Shown here piece by piece: positions 1-7,403 of a stretch of DNA of 38,049 nt. Position 1 is the first letter of the stretch; every line of letters starts with the position of its first letter. This DNA comes from Acidimicrobiales bacterium. Its GTDB lineage: Bacteria; Actinomycetota; Acidimicrobiia; Acidimicrobiales; DATDAH01. The stretch is taken from assembly GCA_016794585.1 (NCBI GenBank), contig JAEUJM010000004.1, forward strand, positions 1 through 38,049, in the 5' to 3' direction. Both the position numbers and the translations under genes were made by a program. The notes beneath the pieces were generated by a model, which saw nothing but the letters and a program-made list of their open reading frames with translations, had not been told where the DNA came from and searched no databases.

Positions 1-867
1 TCCGGGCGGATGGCCTCCACCGAGATCTGGGGAACCAACGAAGACGCCGAGCTCCTCCAGACCGCCCTGGACCTCCACGACAGCCCCGACCCCGCCGACA
101 GCCCCGAAGGGCCCCGCACCAAAGCACAACGCGACTACGACTCGCTGTTCGACATCGTGCGGCTCTACCTCGCCGGGCGCCTCGACGGCGACGCCGAGCC
201 CGCCGGCGGCGCCGATGTCATCGTCGACGCCCACACCGCCGCCGAGCTCCTCGCCCACCCCGACCAACAACTCGACCTCGAAACCCGCGACCCCCTCGAG
301 CAGCTCCTCGCCCCCTACCGCCCCACCCCCACCCCCACCCCCACGCCCACGAACCACCACGAGCACGGCGGGTGCGACCACGAGTCCGAGGCCGAGCAGC
401 GCTGGTGCGAGATGGCCTCCGGCGAACGCGCCACCCTGGCGTTCGCCGCCGTGCTGTTCTGCACCGGATGGACCCGCCGGGTCATCCGCGACCCCCACAC
501 CGGCGTCGTGTTGGACCTCGGCCACCGCCAACGCCTCTTCTCCCGCACCCAGCGCCGCGCCCTGGTCTACCGCTACCGCGGCTGCGTGTTCCCCGGGTGT
601 TCCCGCCCCGCCAAATTCTGCGACGCCCACCACATCCACCCCTGGGAAGACGGCGGCCTCACCGACCTCATCAACGGCGTCCTGCTCTGCCGACGCCACC
701 ACACCCTCATCCACAACGGCTGGAACCTCACCCGCGACCCCCACACCGGCATCGTGTCGGTCACCACCCCCGACGGCCGCACCTTCACCCGCCACCCCAC
801 CGTCACCCACCACCCCGGCCGCTGCACCTTCGGCCCAGCCCCCGAGCGACAACCCACCCGATGTTGA
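1..867 (+). CDS. DUF222/HNH endonuclease domain protein, 5' truncated by window edge
   Basis: The frame is open from base 1, so the N-terminus and probably most of the DUF222 domain lie outside the window; the ATG at 10 is likely internal. The visible part ends in a clear HNH module: CVFPGC (from base 583), then CDAHHIHPW with the His-His-x-His metal/catalytic cluster, then LLCRRHHTLIH before the C-terminal tail. This is the usual layout of the large actinobacterial DUF222-HNH family, commonly present in many copies per genome and of poorly known function (often linked to mobile DNA). A proline-threonine run (five PT pairs) encoded by a CCCACC hexamer repeat separates the DUF222 remnant from the HNH part. 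Family assignment is secure; a nuclease role is inferred from the motif only. Confidence 0.85.
   Translation, partial: SGRMASTEIWGTNEDAELLQTALDLHDSPDPADSPEGPRTKAQRDYDSLFDIVRLYLAGRLDGDAEPAGGADVIVDAHTAAELLAHPDQQLDLETRDPLEQLLAPYRPTPTPTPTPTNHHEHGGCDHESEAEQRWCEMASGERATLAFAAVLFCTGWTRRVIRDPHTGVVLDLGHRQRLFSRTQRRALVYRYRGCVFPGCSRPAKFCDAHHIHPWEDGGLTDLINGVLLCRRHHTLIHNGWNLTRDPHTGIVSVTTPDGRTFTRHPTVTHHPGRCTFGPAPERQPTRC
322..351 (+). repeat. CCCACC hexamer microsatellite inside the DUF222/HNH gene
   Basis: Five tandem hexamers, the last two with ACG in place of ACC, encode five Pro-Thr pairs between the DUF222 part and the HNH module. Such in-frame repeats act as flexible linkers and vary in length by slippage without shifting the frame. 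Confidence 0.7.
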
Positions 868-901
868 ACGCCGCGGTCACAACGCCGCGGTACCAGCGGG
901 C

Positions 902-1315
902 ATGGCTGACGAGGCAATCGTCCTGTCGATGCTCCTGCGACGCGATCCCGACACAGGTCGATGGGAGAAAGTCTGGCCGAAGGCGGCCCCGATGCTGTCC
1001 GATGTCGGTGCGCGGACTCCCGGCGCCGCCTGCGCGGTGAGCATCCCGCGCGACCCGCCGGCCCGCATCGGTGACCGCCTCCTCGCGGGTGAGGAGGCGA
1101 GTGAGCTCGTCCGTCGCTGCGGACCGATCGAGCTGCCGAGCATCCAGTTCGTGGAACGCGTCTACCGCCAACGGGGCTGTGACGACTCGAACCGTGATGC
1201 CATCGACGCCGCCATCGCCGCCTACGAGGTGTGGCTCGTCGAGCCAGTCGTCCCCGGCGAGACCCCCGAGATGGCCGGCGTCGAGGCTACGATCGAGTTC
1301 CCGACCCTGTCGTGA
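902..1315 (+). CDS. hypothetical protein, 137 aa
   Basis: I do not recognise this protein. ATG at 902 is 34 bases after the HNH gene stop; the AGCGGG just upstream is a weak ribosome site, and the frame continues open upstream only as an out-of-frame shadow of the HNH gene. The product is soluble-looking, acidic at the C-terminus, with a basic-aromatic start (MLLRRDPDTGRWEKVW), one CGP and one RGCDD cysteine, and no membrane segment. The codon pattern (GC-rich third positions) is that of real coding sequence. It sits between the HNH gene and the AbiEi-like/VapBC group, in what looks like accessory DNA. No function is proposed. Confidence 0.5.
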   Translation: MADEAIVLSMLLRRDPDTGRWEKVWPKAAPMLSDVGARTPGAACAVSIPRDPPARIGDRLLAGEEASELVRRCGPIELPSIQFVERVYRQRGCDDSNRDAIDAAIAAYEVWLVEPVVPGETPEMAGVEATIEFPTLS

Positions 1316-1506
1316 TGGGAGCACGTGCGGTCTCCGTGCGAACTCCCGTCGACCGCCCCTGGTCACCCCGACGATCCGGGGGTACGGTGCCCGCACCGTC
1401 GGCGATCGCAGACCAGTGAGTTGCGGCGGCTCGAAGCCCGGTGCTTCCGCGAGGCCCCCGACCCGGGAGGCCCGCTCGTCCGACCCTGACGAGAAGGAGG
1501 CACGAC

Positions 1507-1881
1507 GTGCCTGGTATCGACGACCTCTGCCTGCCCGGCGACCCCGACTTCCCGACCGAGGCGTTCTCGGTCGGCTGCGACGGCGACCTGGTCGAGGAGC
1601 GCTGGCTCGGCGGCGAGCCTTACTACGTCCACTACGACGACATCCCGCCGTCCGACATCACGGTGCACCGGGGCATCCGGGTGACCACCCCGATCCGCAC
1701 CGTGATCGACATCGCCTGCGACACCGAGCCCGACCACCTCGACGCCATCATCGGCGATGTCCTCGGGCGGGGTCTCTTCACCGTCGAGGAGGCGTGGCAC
1801 CGGCTCGGCCAGCCCGATATGGCCCAGCGCCACGGTGCCGAGCTCGTCCGTGAAGCACTCCGTCGGCGTGGACTCGATTGA
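1507..1881 (+). CDS. short protein resembling the C-terminal domain of AbiEi-type antitoxins
   Basis: GTG at 1507 is chosen because AAGGAGG stands about 6 bases upstream; an in-frame upstream ATG at 1441 lacks such a site. The 124-aa product contains ITVHRGIRVTTPIRTVIDIA, the pattern seen in the core of type IV toxin-antitoxin AbiEi antitoxins and related restriction-like proteins (typically V-DGIPVTTPARTLLDLA), followed by a helical end LVREALRRRG typical of the same proteins. The usual N-terminal winged-helix part is absent, so this is either a naturally short relative or a domain left after truncation. No AbiEii nucleotidyltransferase toxin is nearby; instead VapBC follows 43 bases downstream. 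The similarity is read by eye and the function is uncertain. Confidence 0.55.
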   Translation: MPGIDDLCLPGDPDFPTEAFSVGCDGDLVEERWLGGEPYYVHYDDIPPSDITVHRGIRVTTPIRTVIDIACDTEPDHLDAIIGDVLGRGLFTVEEAWHRLGQPDMAQRHGAELVREALRRRGLD

Positions 1882-1910
1882 TATCATGGAACGTGCTGAC
1901 GTGATATCAA
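1878..1910 (+). promoter_or_regulatory. Double-palindrome operator/promoter of vapBC
   Basis: A perfect 9-bp inverted repeat, TTGATATCA (1878-1886) and TGATATCAA (1902-1910), is separated by 15 bases. Each arm holds the self-complementary octamer TGATATCA, and the two octamers start 23 bp apart, about two helix turns. TTGATA (1878-1883) and TGATAT (1902-1907) also read as -35 and -10 boxes with an 18-base spacer. This fits an autoregulated toxin-antitoxin promoter in which VapB dimers cover both boxes. The sequence symmetry is seen; binding by VapB is inferred from known VapBC systems. Confidence 0.65.
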
Positions 1911-1924
1911 GGCGGGAGGACGCC

Positions 1925-2128
1925 GTGCGCACCGTGGTGGACATCGACGACGACCTTCTGGCCGCAGCCCGTGAGGCGCTGGGTACGACGACCAAGGTCG
2001 AGACGGTGAACCGCGCGCTCGCCGAGGTCGCCGCCCTGGCCGCCCGCCGACGCGATCTCGAGCGTCTCTGCTCCGGAGGGTTGCCCGACTTGGGCGACGA
2101 CGCTCTCTACGACGCGGCGTGGCAGTAG
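1925..2128 (+). CDS. vapB: VapB-type antitoxin
   Basis: This 67-aa protein begins with RTVVDIDDDLLAAAREALG, the ribbon-helix-helix DNA-binding start seen in VapB antitoxins of the DUF2191 type; the second helix is TKVETVNRALAEVAALAARR. The C-terminal third (DLPDLGDD-like GLPDLGDDALYDAAWQ) would be the flexible toxin-binding tail. GTG at 1925 has GGGAGGA at 1914-1920 upstream; an in-frame ATG at 1886 falls inside the operator and would add residues not typical of the family. It overlaps vapC by 10 bases, so translation is coupled. It is expected to neutralise VapC and to repress the promoter at 1878-1910 together with it. Confidence 0.85.
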   Translation: MRTVVDIDDDLLAAAREALGTTTKVETVNRALAEVAALAARRRDLERLCSGGLPDLGDDALYDAAWQ

Positions 2129-2541
2129 CGACTCACCTCGCCGACAAGAGCGCCCTGGCCCGGTTGCATCTGCCGACGGTCGCCGCGCGCCTGCGCCCAT
2201 TGGTGGAGGCCGGACTCGTCGGCACCTGCGGCATGGTCGAGCTCGAGATGCGATGGTCGGCGCGGTCGCACGATGAGTACCGGACGGTCGTCGCCGATCG
2301 TGATCGCGGCTACGAGTGGCTTCCGATGCCGGACGAGGCGTGGTCGCGGGCGCTCGAGCTGCAGCACGCTCTCAGCGCCCCGGGGAGGCTCCGATCGGTG
2401 CGCTTCCCGGACCTGCTTCTCGCGGCGACGGCCGAGCGCCACGACGTCACGGTCCTGCACTACGACCGCGACTTCGACCTGCTCGCCGAGGTCTCGGACC
2501 TCCGGGCCGAGTGGGTCGTGCCCGCCGGCTCCGTGCCGTGA
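2119..2541 (+). CDS. vapC: VapC-type PIN-domain ribonuclease toxin
   Basis: The 140-aa PIN protein carries the four acidic positions of the family: Asp9 in LADKSAL, Glu43 in VELEM, Asp98 in FPDLLLAATA and Asp116 in HYDRDFD. Together these bind Mg2+/Mn2+ for RNA cleavage; known VapC toxins cut tRNA or rRNA and stop translation. LADKSAL, with Lys after the Asp, is a common actinobacterial variant of the usual LIDTSAL. The GTG start at 2119 lies within the last codons of vapB (10-base overlap), the classical antitoxin-first order. Length fits the family. All key residues are present, so the toxin is probably active; its RNA target cannot be read from the sequence. Confidence 0.88.
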   Translation: MAVATHLADKSALARLHLPTVAARLRPLVEAGLVGTCGMVELEMRWSARSHDEYRTVVADRDRGYEWLPMPDEAWSRALELQHALSAPGRLRSVRFPDLLLAATAERHDVTVLHYDRDFDLLAEVSDLRAEWVVPAGSVP

Positions 2542-2630
2542 GCGCGACGCCGAGCATCGGCGCGATGAGATCCTGCGCCGCCCGCCGTCCCACAGCAGCG
2601 CACGCAGATCCGACGAGAAGGAGCACCGCC

Positions 2631-3416
2631 GTGACCACCCGTGAACACGCCCCCGTGGGGGCGCCCTGCTGGGCCGACCTCTGGACCGCCGACGTGGAGG
2701 GCAGCCGCCGCTTCTACTCCGAGCTCTTCGGGTGGGAGGCCGCCGAGCCGAGCGAGGAGTTCGGCGGGTACTTCATGTGGCTCCGCGACGGCGTGCCCGT
2801 CGCCGGCGGCATGGGCCCGATGGGTGACATGCCCGCCGGCAACGTCTGGACCAACTACCTGGCCACGGCCGACATCGCCGGCGCCGCGAAGACCGCCGAG
2901 GCGGCGGGCGCCAGCCTCTTCATGCAGCCCGAGGCGGTGGCCGACCTCGGGGTGCAGGTGCAGATGGCCGACCCGCAGGGCGCCGGCATCGGTGCCTGGC
3001 AGGAGGGCACCTTTCCCGGCTTCACCGTGCTCGACGAGCCCGGCGCGCCGAGCTGGTGCGAGCTGCACACCCGGGACTTCCAGGGCGCGCTGGCGTTCTA
3101 CAAGGCGGTCTTCGGGTGGGAGACCGAGCTGGTGGCCGACACCGACGAGTTCCGCTACGCCGTCGTGCTGGCCGAGGCGGGCAGCGACCAGCAGGTCGCG
3201 GGTGTGATGGACGCCGGCGCCTGGCTGCCCGACGGCGTCGACGCCGTGTGGTCGATCTACTTCCACGTCGAGGACGCCAGCGCCGCCGCGGACCGGGTGG
3301 TCGAGCTGGGCGGGTCGATCGTCGACCCGGCCGTCGACACCCCCTACGGCGTGCTCGCCACGGTGGCCGACCCCAGCGGCGCAGTGTTCAAGCTCCGCAC
3401 CCCGCCGGCGGGCTGA
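2631..3416 (+). CDS. Two-domain VOC (glyoxalase/bleomycin-resistance fold) protein
   Basis: The 261-aa protein holds two VOC modules: residues about 10-125 (PCWADLWTADVEGSRRFYSELFGWE ... DPQGAGIGAWQ pattern) and 140-260 (SWCELHTRDFQGALAFYKAVFGWE pattern ... DPSGAVFKL). Each shows the FY-x-x-x-FGW and DP-x-G signatures. The double-module form resembles mycobacterial CFP30B (Rv0577) type proteins. GTG at 2631 follows AGAAGGAG. Members bind diverse small ligands or metals, so the substrate is unknown. It is downstream of vapC by 89 bases and followed by a GC hairpin at 3453-3488, so it is probably transcribed alone. Confidence 0.85.
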   Translation: MTTREHAPVGAPCWADLWTADVEGSRRFYSELFGWEAAEPSEEFGGYFMWLRDGVPVAGGMGPMGDMPAGNVWTNYLATADIAGAAKTAEAAGASLFMQPEAVADLGVQVQMADPQGAGIGAWQEGTFPGFTVLDEPGAPSWCELHTRDFQGALAFYKAVFGWETELVADTDEFRYAVVLAEAGSDQQVAGVMDAGAWLPDGVDAVWSIYFHVEDASAAADRVVELGGSIVDPAVDTPYGVLATVADPSGAVFKLRTPPAG

Positions 3417-3452
3417 CCACCGCCGGCCACGGAGCGCGACACCCCCGGCCCA

Positions 3453-3488
3453 CCCCCGCCGCCAGGAATGCCGTCCGGGCGGCGGGGG
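3453..3488 (+). terminator. GC-rich hairpin after the VOC gene
   Basis: CCCCCGCCGCC (3453-3463) and GGCGGCGGGGG (3478-3488) form a perfect 11-bp stem with a 14-base loop, starting 36 bases after the VOC stop. Only two T residues follow, so it is a candidate U-poor terminator, as is common in high-GC actinobacteria. It ends 11 bases before the next gene's ATG, so it could also affect that gene's translation. Confidence 0.5.
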
Positions 3489-3499
3489 TTGGGGCCGAC

Positions 3500-3937
3500 A
3501 TGGGTTACAGCGACGCGCCTGACGGCTGGTGGAAGCGGTTCATCCTCGAGTCCGACCCTCCCCCGACCGGAAAGCTGGCCGTGGTCCGGGCCGACGGCAG
3601 CCCCCACGTGGCCCCGGTCTGGGTGGACGTCGACGGGGACGATGTCGTGTTCATGACGGCCGCCGACACCCTCAAGGGCAAGGCCATCCTGCGCGACCCA
3701 CGTGTGGCCCTCTGCTTCGACGACGAGCGGCCACCGTTCTCGTTCATCACCCTGCGAGGAACCGCCACGACCAGCACCGACCCCGACGAGCTGCTCCGTT
3801 GGGGTACCCGCATCGGTGGTCGCTACATGGGCGCCGACCAGGCCGAGGCGTACGGCCGGCGCAACGCCGTCCCGCCCGAGATGGTCGTCCGGGTCACCGT
3901 CGACAAGGTCGTGGCCAAGGTGGACGTGGCCGACTGA
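3500..3937 (+). CDS. PPOX-class, probably F420-dependent, oxidoreductase
   Basis: The 145-aa protein has the split-barrel pyridoxamine-phosphate-oxidase-like fold pattern: GKLAVVRADGSPHVAPVWVD near residues 24-43, then VVFMTAADTLKGKAILRDPRVALCFDDERPPF, then a strand FITLRGTAT and a final VVRVTVDKVVAKV. These spacings match actinobacterial PPOX F420-dependent reductases (TIGR03618-like), cytosolic enzymes that use F420 or a flavin. The substrate is unknown. ATG at 3500 was chosen because homologous proteins start a few residues before this barrel; the ribosome site is weak. Another F420-type enzyme (Ddn-like) lies at 5270-5710. Confidence 0.8.
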   Translation: MGYSDAPDGWWKRFILESDPPPTGKLAVVRADGSPHVAPVWVDVDGDDVVFMTAADTLKGKAILRDPRVALCFDDERPPFSFITLRGTATTSTDPDELLRWGTRIGGRYMGADQAEAYGRRNAVPPEMVVRVTVDKVVAKVDVAD

Positions 3938-4023
3938 GGCCAGGGTAGAAAGGTCGCGTCGATGATCGCGACCGGTGGCGGCCGTCAGAGCAGGCAGAAC
4001 CGTCGCCGAACCGGAGTGCCGCC

Positions 4024-5244
4024 ATGGCCACCACCCGCCCTCCCGAAGCCGGGCTCGATGCCGAGGGCATCGAGCGGCTGCGCGTCCTGATCGACGGCCA
4101 TGTGCTCGACGATCGCGTCGGCGGGGCGGCGTGGCTGGTCGCACGAGGTGACGACGTCGCCGTGGGTGTGTCCGGAATGCTGACCCGCGGCGAGCAGGCG
4201 CCCGTCGAACGCGACTCGCTGTTCCGTCTCTCGTCCATGACGAAGCCCATCGTCGCCGCGGCGGCGATGATCCTCGTCGAGGAGTGCCGCCTCCGCCTCG
4301 ATGACCCCGTCGACGACCTGCTTCCCGAGCTGGCCGACCGCCAGGTGCTGGTCGATCCCCTCGGCCCTCTCGACGGTCCAACCGTCCCTGCCGAGCGCCC
4401 CATCACGGTGCACGACGTGCTCACGTTCCGGCTCGGGCTGGGCATCGACTTCGCGGCCCCGTGGCCGCAACCGCTGCTCGAGGCGATGGCCGACCTCGAC
4501 CTCGGCGCCGCTCCGCCGGCGCCGCAGCTCCCGCCGTCGCCCGACGATTGGCTCCGTCGTCTGGGCACCCTGCCGCTGCTCCACCAGCCCGGCGAGCGCT
4601 GGCTGTACGACACCGGCGCCGACGTGCTGGGCGTGCTCATCGCCCGGGCAGTGGGTGCACCGCTCGAGCTGGTGTTGCGCGAGCGGCTCTTCGAGCCACT
4701 GGGCATGGTCGACACCGGCTTCGCGGCCACCGAGACTCGGCGAATGGGCACCTGCTACGGCCGCCACCCCGAGAGCGGTGAGCTGTGGGTCTTCGACCCG
4801 CCCGATGGACAGTGGTCCGAGGCGCCTGCATTCCCCTCGGGCGCCGCCGGCCTGGTGTCCACCGTGGACGACGTCCATCGCTTCGCCCGGATGCTGCTCG
4901 CCGGCGGTCGCCTGCCCGACGGCTCGCGCCTGTTGTCCGCGGTCTCGGTGGCCGCCATGACCACCGATCAACTGGGAGCCGGTCCGGGTCACGCGGACGG
5001 TCCCTCGACGGATGGCTCCGTGGGCTGGGGCTTCGGCGTCGGAGTGACGTTGCGGCGCAAGGGGCTGGCCGACCCGGTCGGCAGTTACGGCTGGAGCGGC
5101 GGCCTCGGGTCGTCCTGGTCCAACGACCCGGCGTCGGGGCTGATCGGGGTGATCCTGACCACGGACATGTTCGCGGGGCCGTCCCCGCCGCCGGCGGTGA
5201 TCCAGGACTTCTGGACCGGCGCGGTCACGGCGCTGGCCGACTGA
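4024..5244 (+). CDS. Serine hydrolase, class C beta-lactamase/esterase family
   Basis: The 406-aa protein follows the class C beta-lactamase/DD-peptidase/EstB fold. The SxxK catalytic pair is Ser71-Met-Thr-Lys74 (LSSMTKPI), and the Y-x-[NT] element is Tyr195-Asp-Thr in WLYDTGADVLGVL. A Gly-rich region near the end (SYGWSGGLGSSW) occupies the place of the third motif (KTG/HxG-like). No signal peptide is visible, which argues for a cytosolic esterase or hydrolase rather than a periplasmic lactamase. GGAG lies 10 bases before the ATG. A hairpin at 5251-5269 follows directly. Family is secure, substrate unknown. Confidence 0.87.
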   Translation: MATTRPPEAGLDAEGIERLRVLIDGHVLDDRVGGAAWLVARGDDVAVGVSGMLTRGEQAPVERDSLFRLSSMTKPIVAAAAMILVEECRLRLDDPVDDLLPELADRQVLVDPLGPLDGPTVPAERPITVHDVLTFRLGLGIDFAAPWPQPLLEAMADLDLGAAPPAPQLPPSPDDWLRRLGTLPLLHQPGERWLYDTGADVLGVLIARAVGAPLELVLRERLFEPLGMVDTGFAATETRRMGTCYGRHPESGELWVFDPPDGQWSEAPAFPSGAAGLVSTVDDVHRFARMLLAGGRLPDGSRLLSAVSVAAMTTDQLGAGPGHADGPSTDGSVGWGFGVGVTLRRKGLADPVGSYGWSGGLGSSWSNDPASGLIGVILTTDMFAGPSPPPAVIQDFWTGAVTALAD

Positions 5245-5250
5245 TCGGGC

Positions 5251-5269
5251 GCCCGAGGAGCGCTCGGGC
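5251..5269. terminator. Hairpin between two convergent genes
   Basis: GCCCGAG (5251-5257), a 5-base loop and CTCGGGC (5263-5269) fill the 25-base gap between the convergent hydrolase and Ddn-like genes. The position fits a bidirectional terminator; no T-tract is present. Confidence 0.5.
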
Positions 5270-5710
5270 TCAGCTCCGTCGGGTGACGAAGACCGGGATC
5301 CGGCGCTCGGTGGCGTCCTGGTACACCTGGTAGTCCGAGTAGGCCGCCACCGCCCGCTCCCACCAGGCGTCCCGCTCGTCGCCCTCGACCTCCTCGGCCA
5401 CCGCGTCGATCACCTCGGCGCCGTCCTGGACGGTGATCTGCGGGTCGGCCTTGAGGTTGTGGTACCAGACGGGGTTCTCGGGAGCGCCGCCCACCGAGGC
5501 GATGAGGGCGTACTCGCCCTCGTGCTCGACGCGCATGAGCGGGGTCTTGCGGAGCTTGCCGCTCTTGTTGCCCCGGTTGGTCATGACGATGATGGGCAGG
5601 CCGGTGTCCGCGAACGTGTTGGCTCGCTGGCCCCCGGACGCCTCGAACTCCTCGACCTGCTCGCGGACCCAGTCCCAACTGCTCGGCTCGTACTCACCTT
5701 CGAGTGGCAT
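5270..5710 (-). CDS. Ddn-like deazaflavin (F420)-dependent nitroreductase
   Basis: The 146-aa protein carries the run of conserved features of the Ddn/TIGR00026 family: MTNRGNKSGKLRKTPLMRV, GEYALIASVGGAPENPVWYHNL and a following DPQITVQDGAEVIDA. Mycobacterial Ddn activates nitroimidazoles such as PA-824 and reduces quinones with F420H2; here the native substrate is unknown. ATG at 5710 gives the family's usual length; longer readings run into the divergent MFS gene and lack similarity. It is transcribed divergently from the MFS transporter with only 70 bases between starts, so a shared regulator is plausible. Confidence 0.9.
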   Translation of the reverse strand: MPLEGEYEPSSWDWVREQVEEFEASGGQRANTFADTGLPIIVMTNRGNKSGKLRKTPLMRVEHEGEYALIASVGGAPENPVWYHNLKADPQITVQDGAEVIDAVAEEVEGDERDAWWERAVAAYSDYQVYQDATERRIPVFVTRRS

Positions 5711-5780
5711 GGGCGCACCGTACCGCCCGGTAGGAGGAGCAGCGGCCCCCACCGCGTACCGTGCCTCGCAGGAGGCCACG

Positions 5781-7283
5781 ATGACGACCGTCGACGCACC
5801 GGGCGGCCTGGTCCTGCGCAGCGCGCGCGGGCGCGTCGCCCTGCTCGCGTCCGTGGCCGCCAGCGCCACGGCCATGCTCGACGCAACGGTGGCGAACGTC
5901 GCGTTGCCCGAGATCGCCCGTGACCTCGACACCGACGTGGCGGGACTCCAGTGGGTCATCACGGGGTATCTGCTGACCCTGGCGTCGTTCATCCTCCTCG
6001 GCGGCGCGCTCGGCGACCGCTACGGACGGCGTCGTGTCTTCGTCATCGGCTCGGTGTGGTTCGGGCTCGCCTCACTGGCGTGCGGCCTGGCGCCGACCCT
6101 GCCGGCGCTGATCCTGGCGCGTGCCCTCCAGGGGGCGGGCGCGGCACTGGTGGCGCCGTCGTCGCTCGCGCTGCTCCAGGCCAGCTTCGTGCGCGGCGAC
6201 CGGGCGGCGGCGGTCGGCGCATGGTCGGGCCTCGGCGGGCTCGCCGGCGCCGTCGGTCCGTTCCTGGGCGGTTGGTTGGTCGACGGGCCCGGGTGGCGCT
6301 GGGCCTTCCTGCTCAACCTGCCGTTGCTGGGGGTGGCCGTGGTCGCCTCGCGGGTCATCCCCGAGAGCCGGGAAGCAGGCGTGGACGGCCGCTTCGACCT
6401 GCTCGGGGCGGGCCTGGCGGTCGCCACGCTCGCTCCGCTCACCTGGGCGCTGACCACCGCCGCCGACATCGGCTGGACGGCCCCGGCCATCCTCGGCGCG
6501 GTGCTCCTCAGCGCGATCGCGGGGGTGGCCTTCGTGGTGCGCCAGCGGCGGGCGCCCGCCCCGCTCGTCCCGGGCCTTCTGTTCGCGTCGCGCGACTTCA
6601 CCGTGCTGAACGGCGTGACCTTCCTGTTGTACGCCGCGCTCGGGGTCGAGTTTTTCCTCGTGGTCTTCCAGTTGCAGGTCTCGGCGGGGTGGAGCGCCCT
6701 CGCCTCGGGGACGGCGCTGCTCCCCGCGACCTTCCTGATGCTCGTGGGATCGGCCCGTTCGGGTCGACTGGCGTCGCAGATCGGTCCTCGGCCCCAGATG
6801 GTCATCGGTCCCTTGCTGCTCGCTGCGGCGCTGCTCGCCCTCTCGCGCCTCGATGCGAACGCCGACTGGCTCACCGACGTGGCGCCGGGCGCGATCCTCT
6901 TCGGGCTGGCCCTCGTCGCCTTCGTGGCGCCGCTGACGGCGTCGGTCATGGGCAGCGTGGACGAGGCCCACGTCAGCACCGCCAGTGGGGTGAACAACGC
7001 CGTCGCCCGCACGGGCGGGCTGCTCGCCGTGGCGCTCATCCCTGCCGTCGCCGGGCTGACCACGGCGTCGGGTGCGGCCGAGGTCACCGACGCGTTCCGC
7101 ACCGCGATGTACCTCACCGCGGGGCTCGCCGTCCTGGCCGCCGCCGTGAGCGCCGTGGGGCTCCGCCGCCCCGCGGCCGAGGCCAGCGCTCGGGAGTTCC
7201 ACTGCGCGGTCGACGGCCCGCCCCTCCAGCCCGACCCCGAGCGGTGCCCGAAGGCGATGGTGATGACGGATCGCCGGCGGTGA
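5781..7283 (+). CDS. DHA2-family MFS efflux transporter, 14 TM
   Basis: A 500-aa integral membrane protein. The N-terminal LDATVANVALPEI (motif D1) and GALGDRYGRRRVFV (motif A between TM2 and TM3) are characteristic of the DHA2 (EmrB/QacA) branch of proton-driven drug antiporters, and the length and hydrophobic pattern fit 14 membrane segments. AGGAGG at 5770-5775 sits 6 bases before the ATG. The C-terminal tail (about 30 residues, HCAVDGPPLQPDPERCP) is polar and probably cytoplasmic. The divergent neighbour is an F420 nitroreductase, suggesting a joint detoxification role, but that is inference. No TetR-type regulator is next to it. Confidence 0.9.
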   Translation: MTTVDAPGGLVLRSARGRVALLASVAASATAMLDATVANVALPEIARDLDTDVAGLQWVITGYLLTLASFILLGGALGDRYGRRRVFVIGSVWFGLASLACGLAPTLPALILARALQGAGAALVAPSSLALLQASFVRGDRAAAVGAWSGLGGLAGAVGPFLGGWLVDGPGWRWAFLLNLPLLGVAVVASRVIPESREAGVDGRFDLLGAGLAVATLAPLTWALTTAADIGWTAPAILGAVLLSAIAGVAFVVRQRRAPAPLVPGLLFASRDFTVLNGVTFLLYAALGVEFFLVVFQLQVSAGWSALASGTALLPATFLMLVGSARSGRLASQIGPRPQMVIGPLLLAAALLALSRLDANADWLTDVAPGAILFGLALVAFVAPLTASVMGSVDEAHVSTASGVNNAVARTGGLLAVALIPAVAGLTTASGAAEVTDAFRTAMYLTAGLAVLAAAVSAVGLRRPAAEASAREFHCAVDGPPLQPDPERCPKAMVMTDRRR

Positions 7284-7365
7284 CCGGCGGACCGCCGGTG
7301 ACGGTGATGGAACCGAACGCCGGGCATTTCGCATCGAGCGCCGGTCGCGGCCAGACTTCACGTCC

Positions 7366-7387
7366 GCAAGCTGAACACCCGGTGAAC
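7366..7387 (-). promoter_or_regulatory. PHO-box-like direct repeat before the phosphate operon
   Basis: Read on the minus strand, two adjacent 11-base units occur: GTTCACCGGGT (7377-7387) and GTTCAGCTTGC (7366-7376). The GTTCA repeat with an 11-base period is the pattern of actinobacterial PhoP-binding PHO boxes (consensus unit starts GTTCACC). It ends 17 bases before the DUF47 start codon. Binding by PhoP is inferred from the match and from the phosphate-transport genes downstream. Confidence 0.6.
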
Positions 7388-7403
7388 TCTGAAGGGCGCC
7401 CAG

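Noticed and set aside
215..901. Upstream extension of the 137-aa unknown protein
   Set aside because: This part overlaps the HNH gene in another frame and is Pro/Ser/Thr low complexity; the real start is taken as ATG 902.
1316..1506. tRNA-like segment (CGGCTCGAAGCCCGG) before the AbiEi-like gene
   Set aside because: No cloverleaf with acceptor and anticodon stems can be drawn around the T-loop-like stretch.
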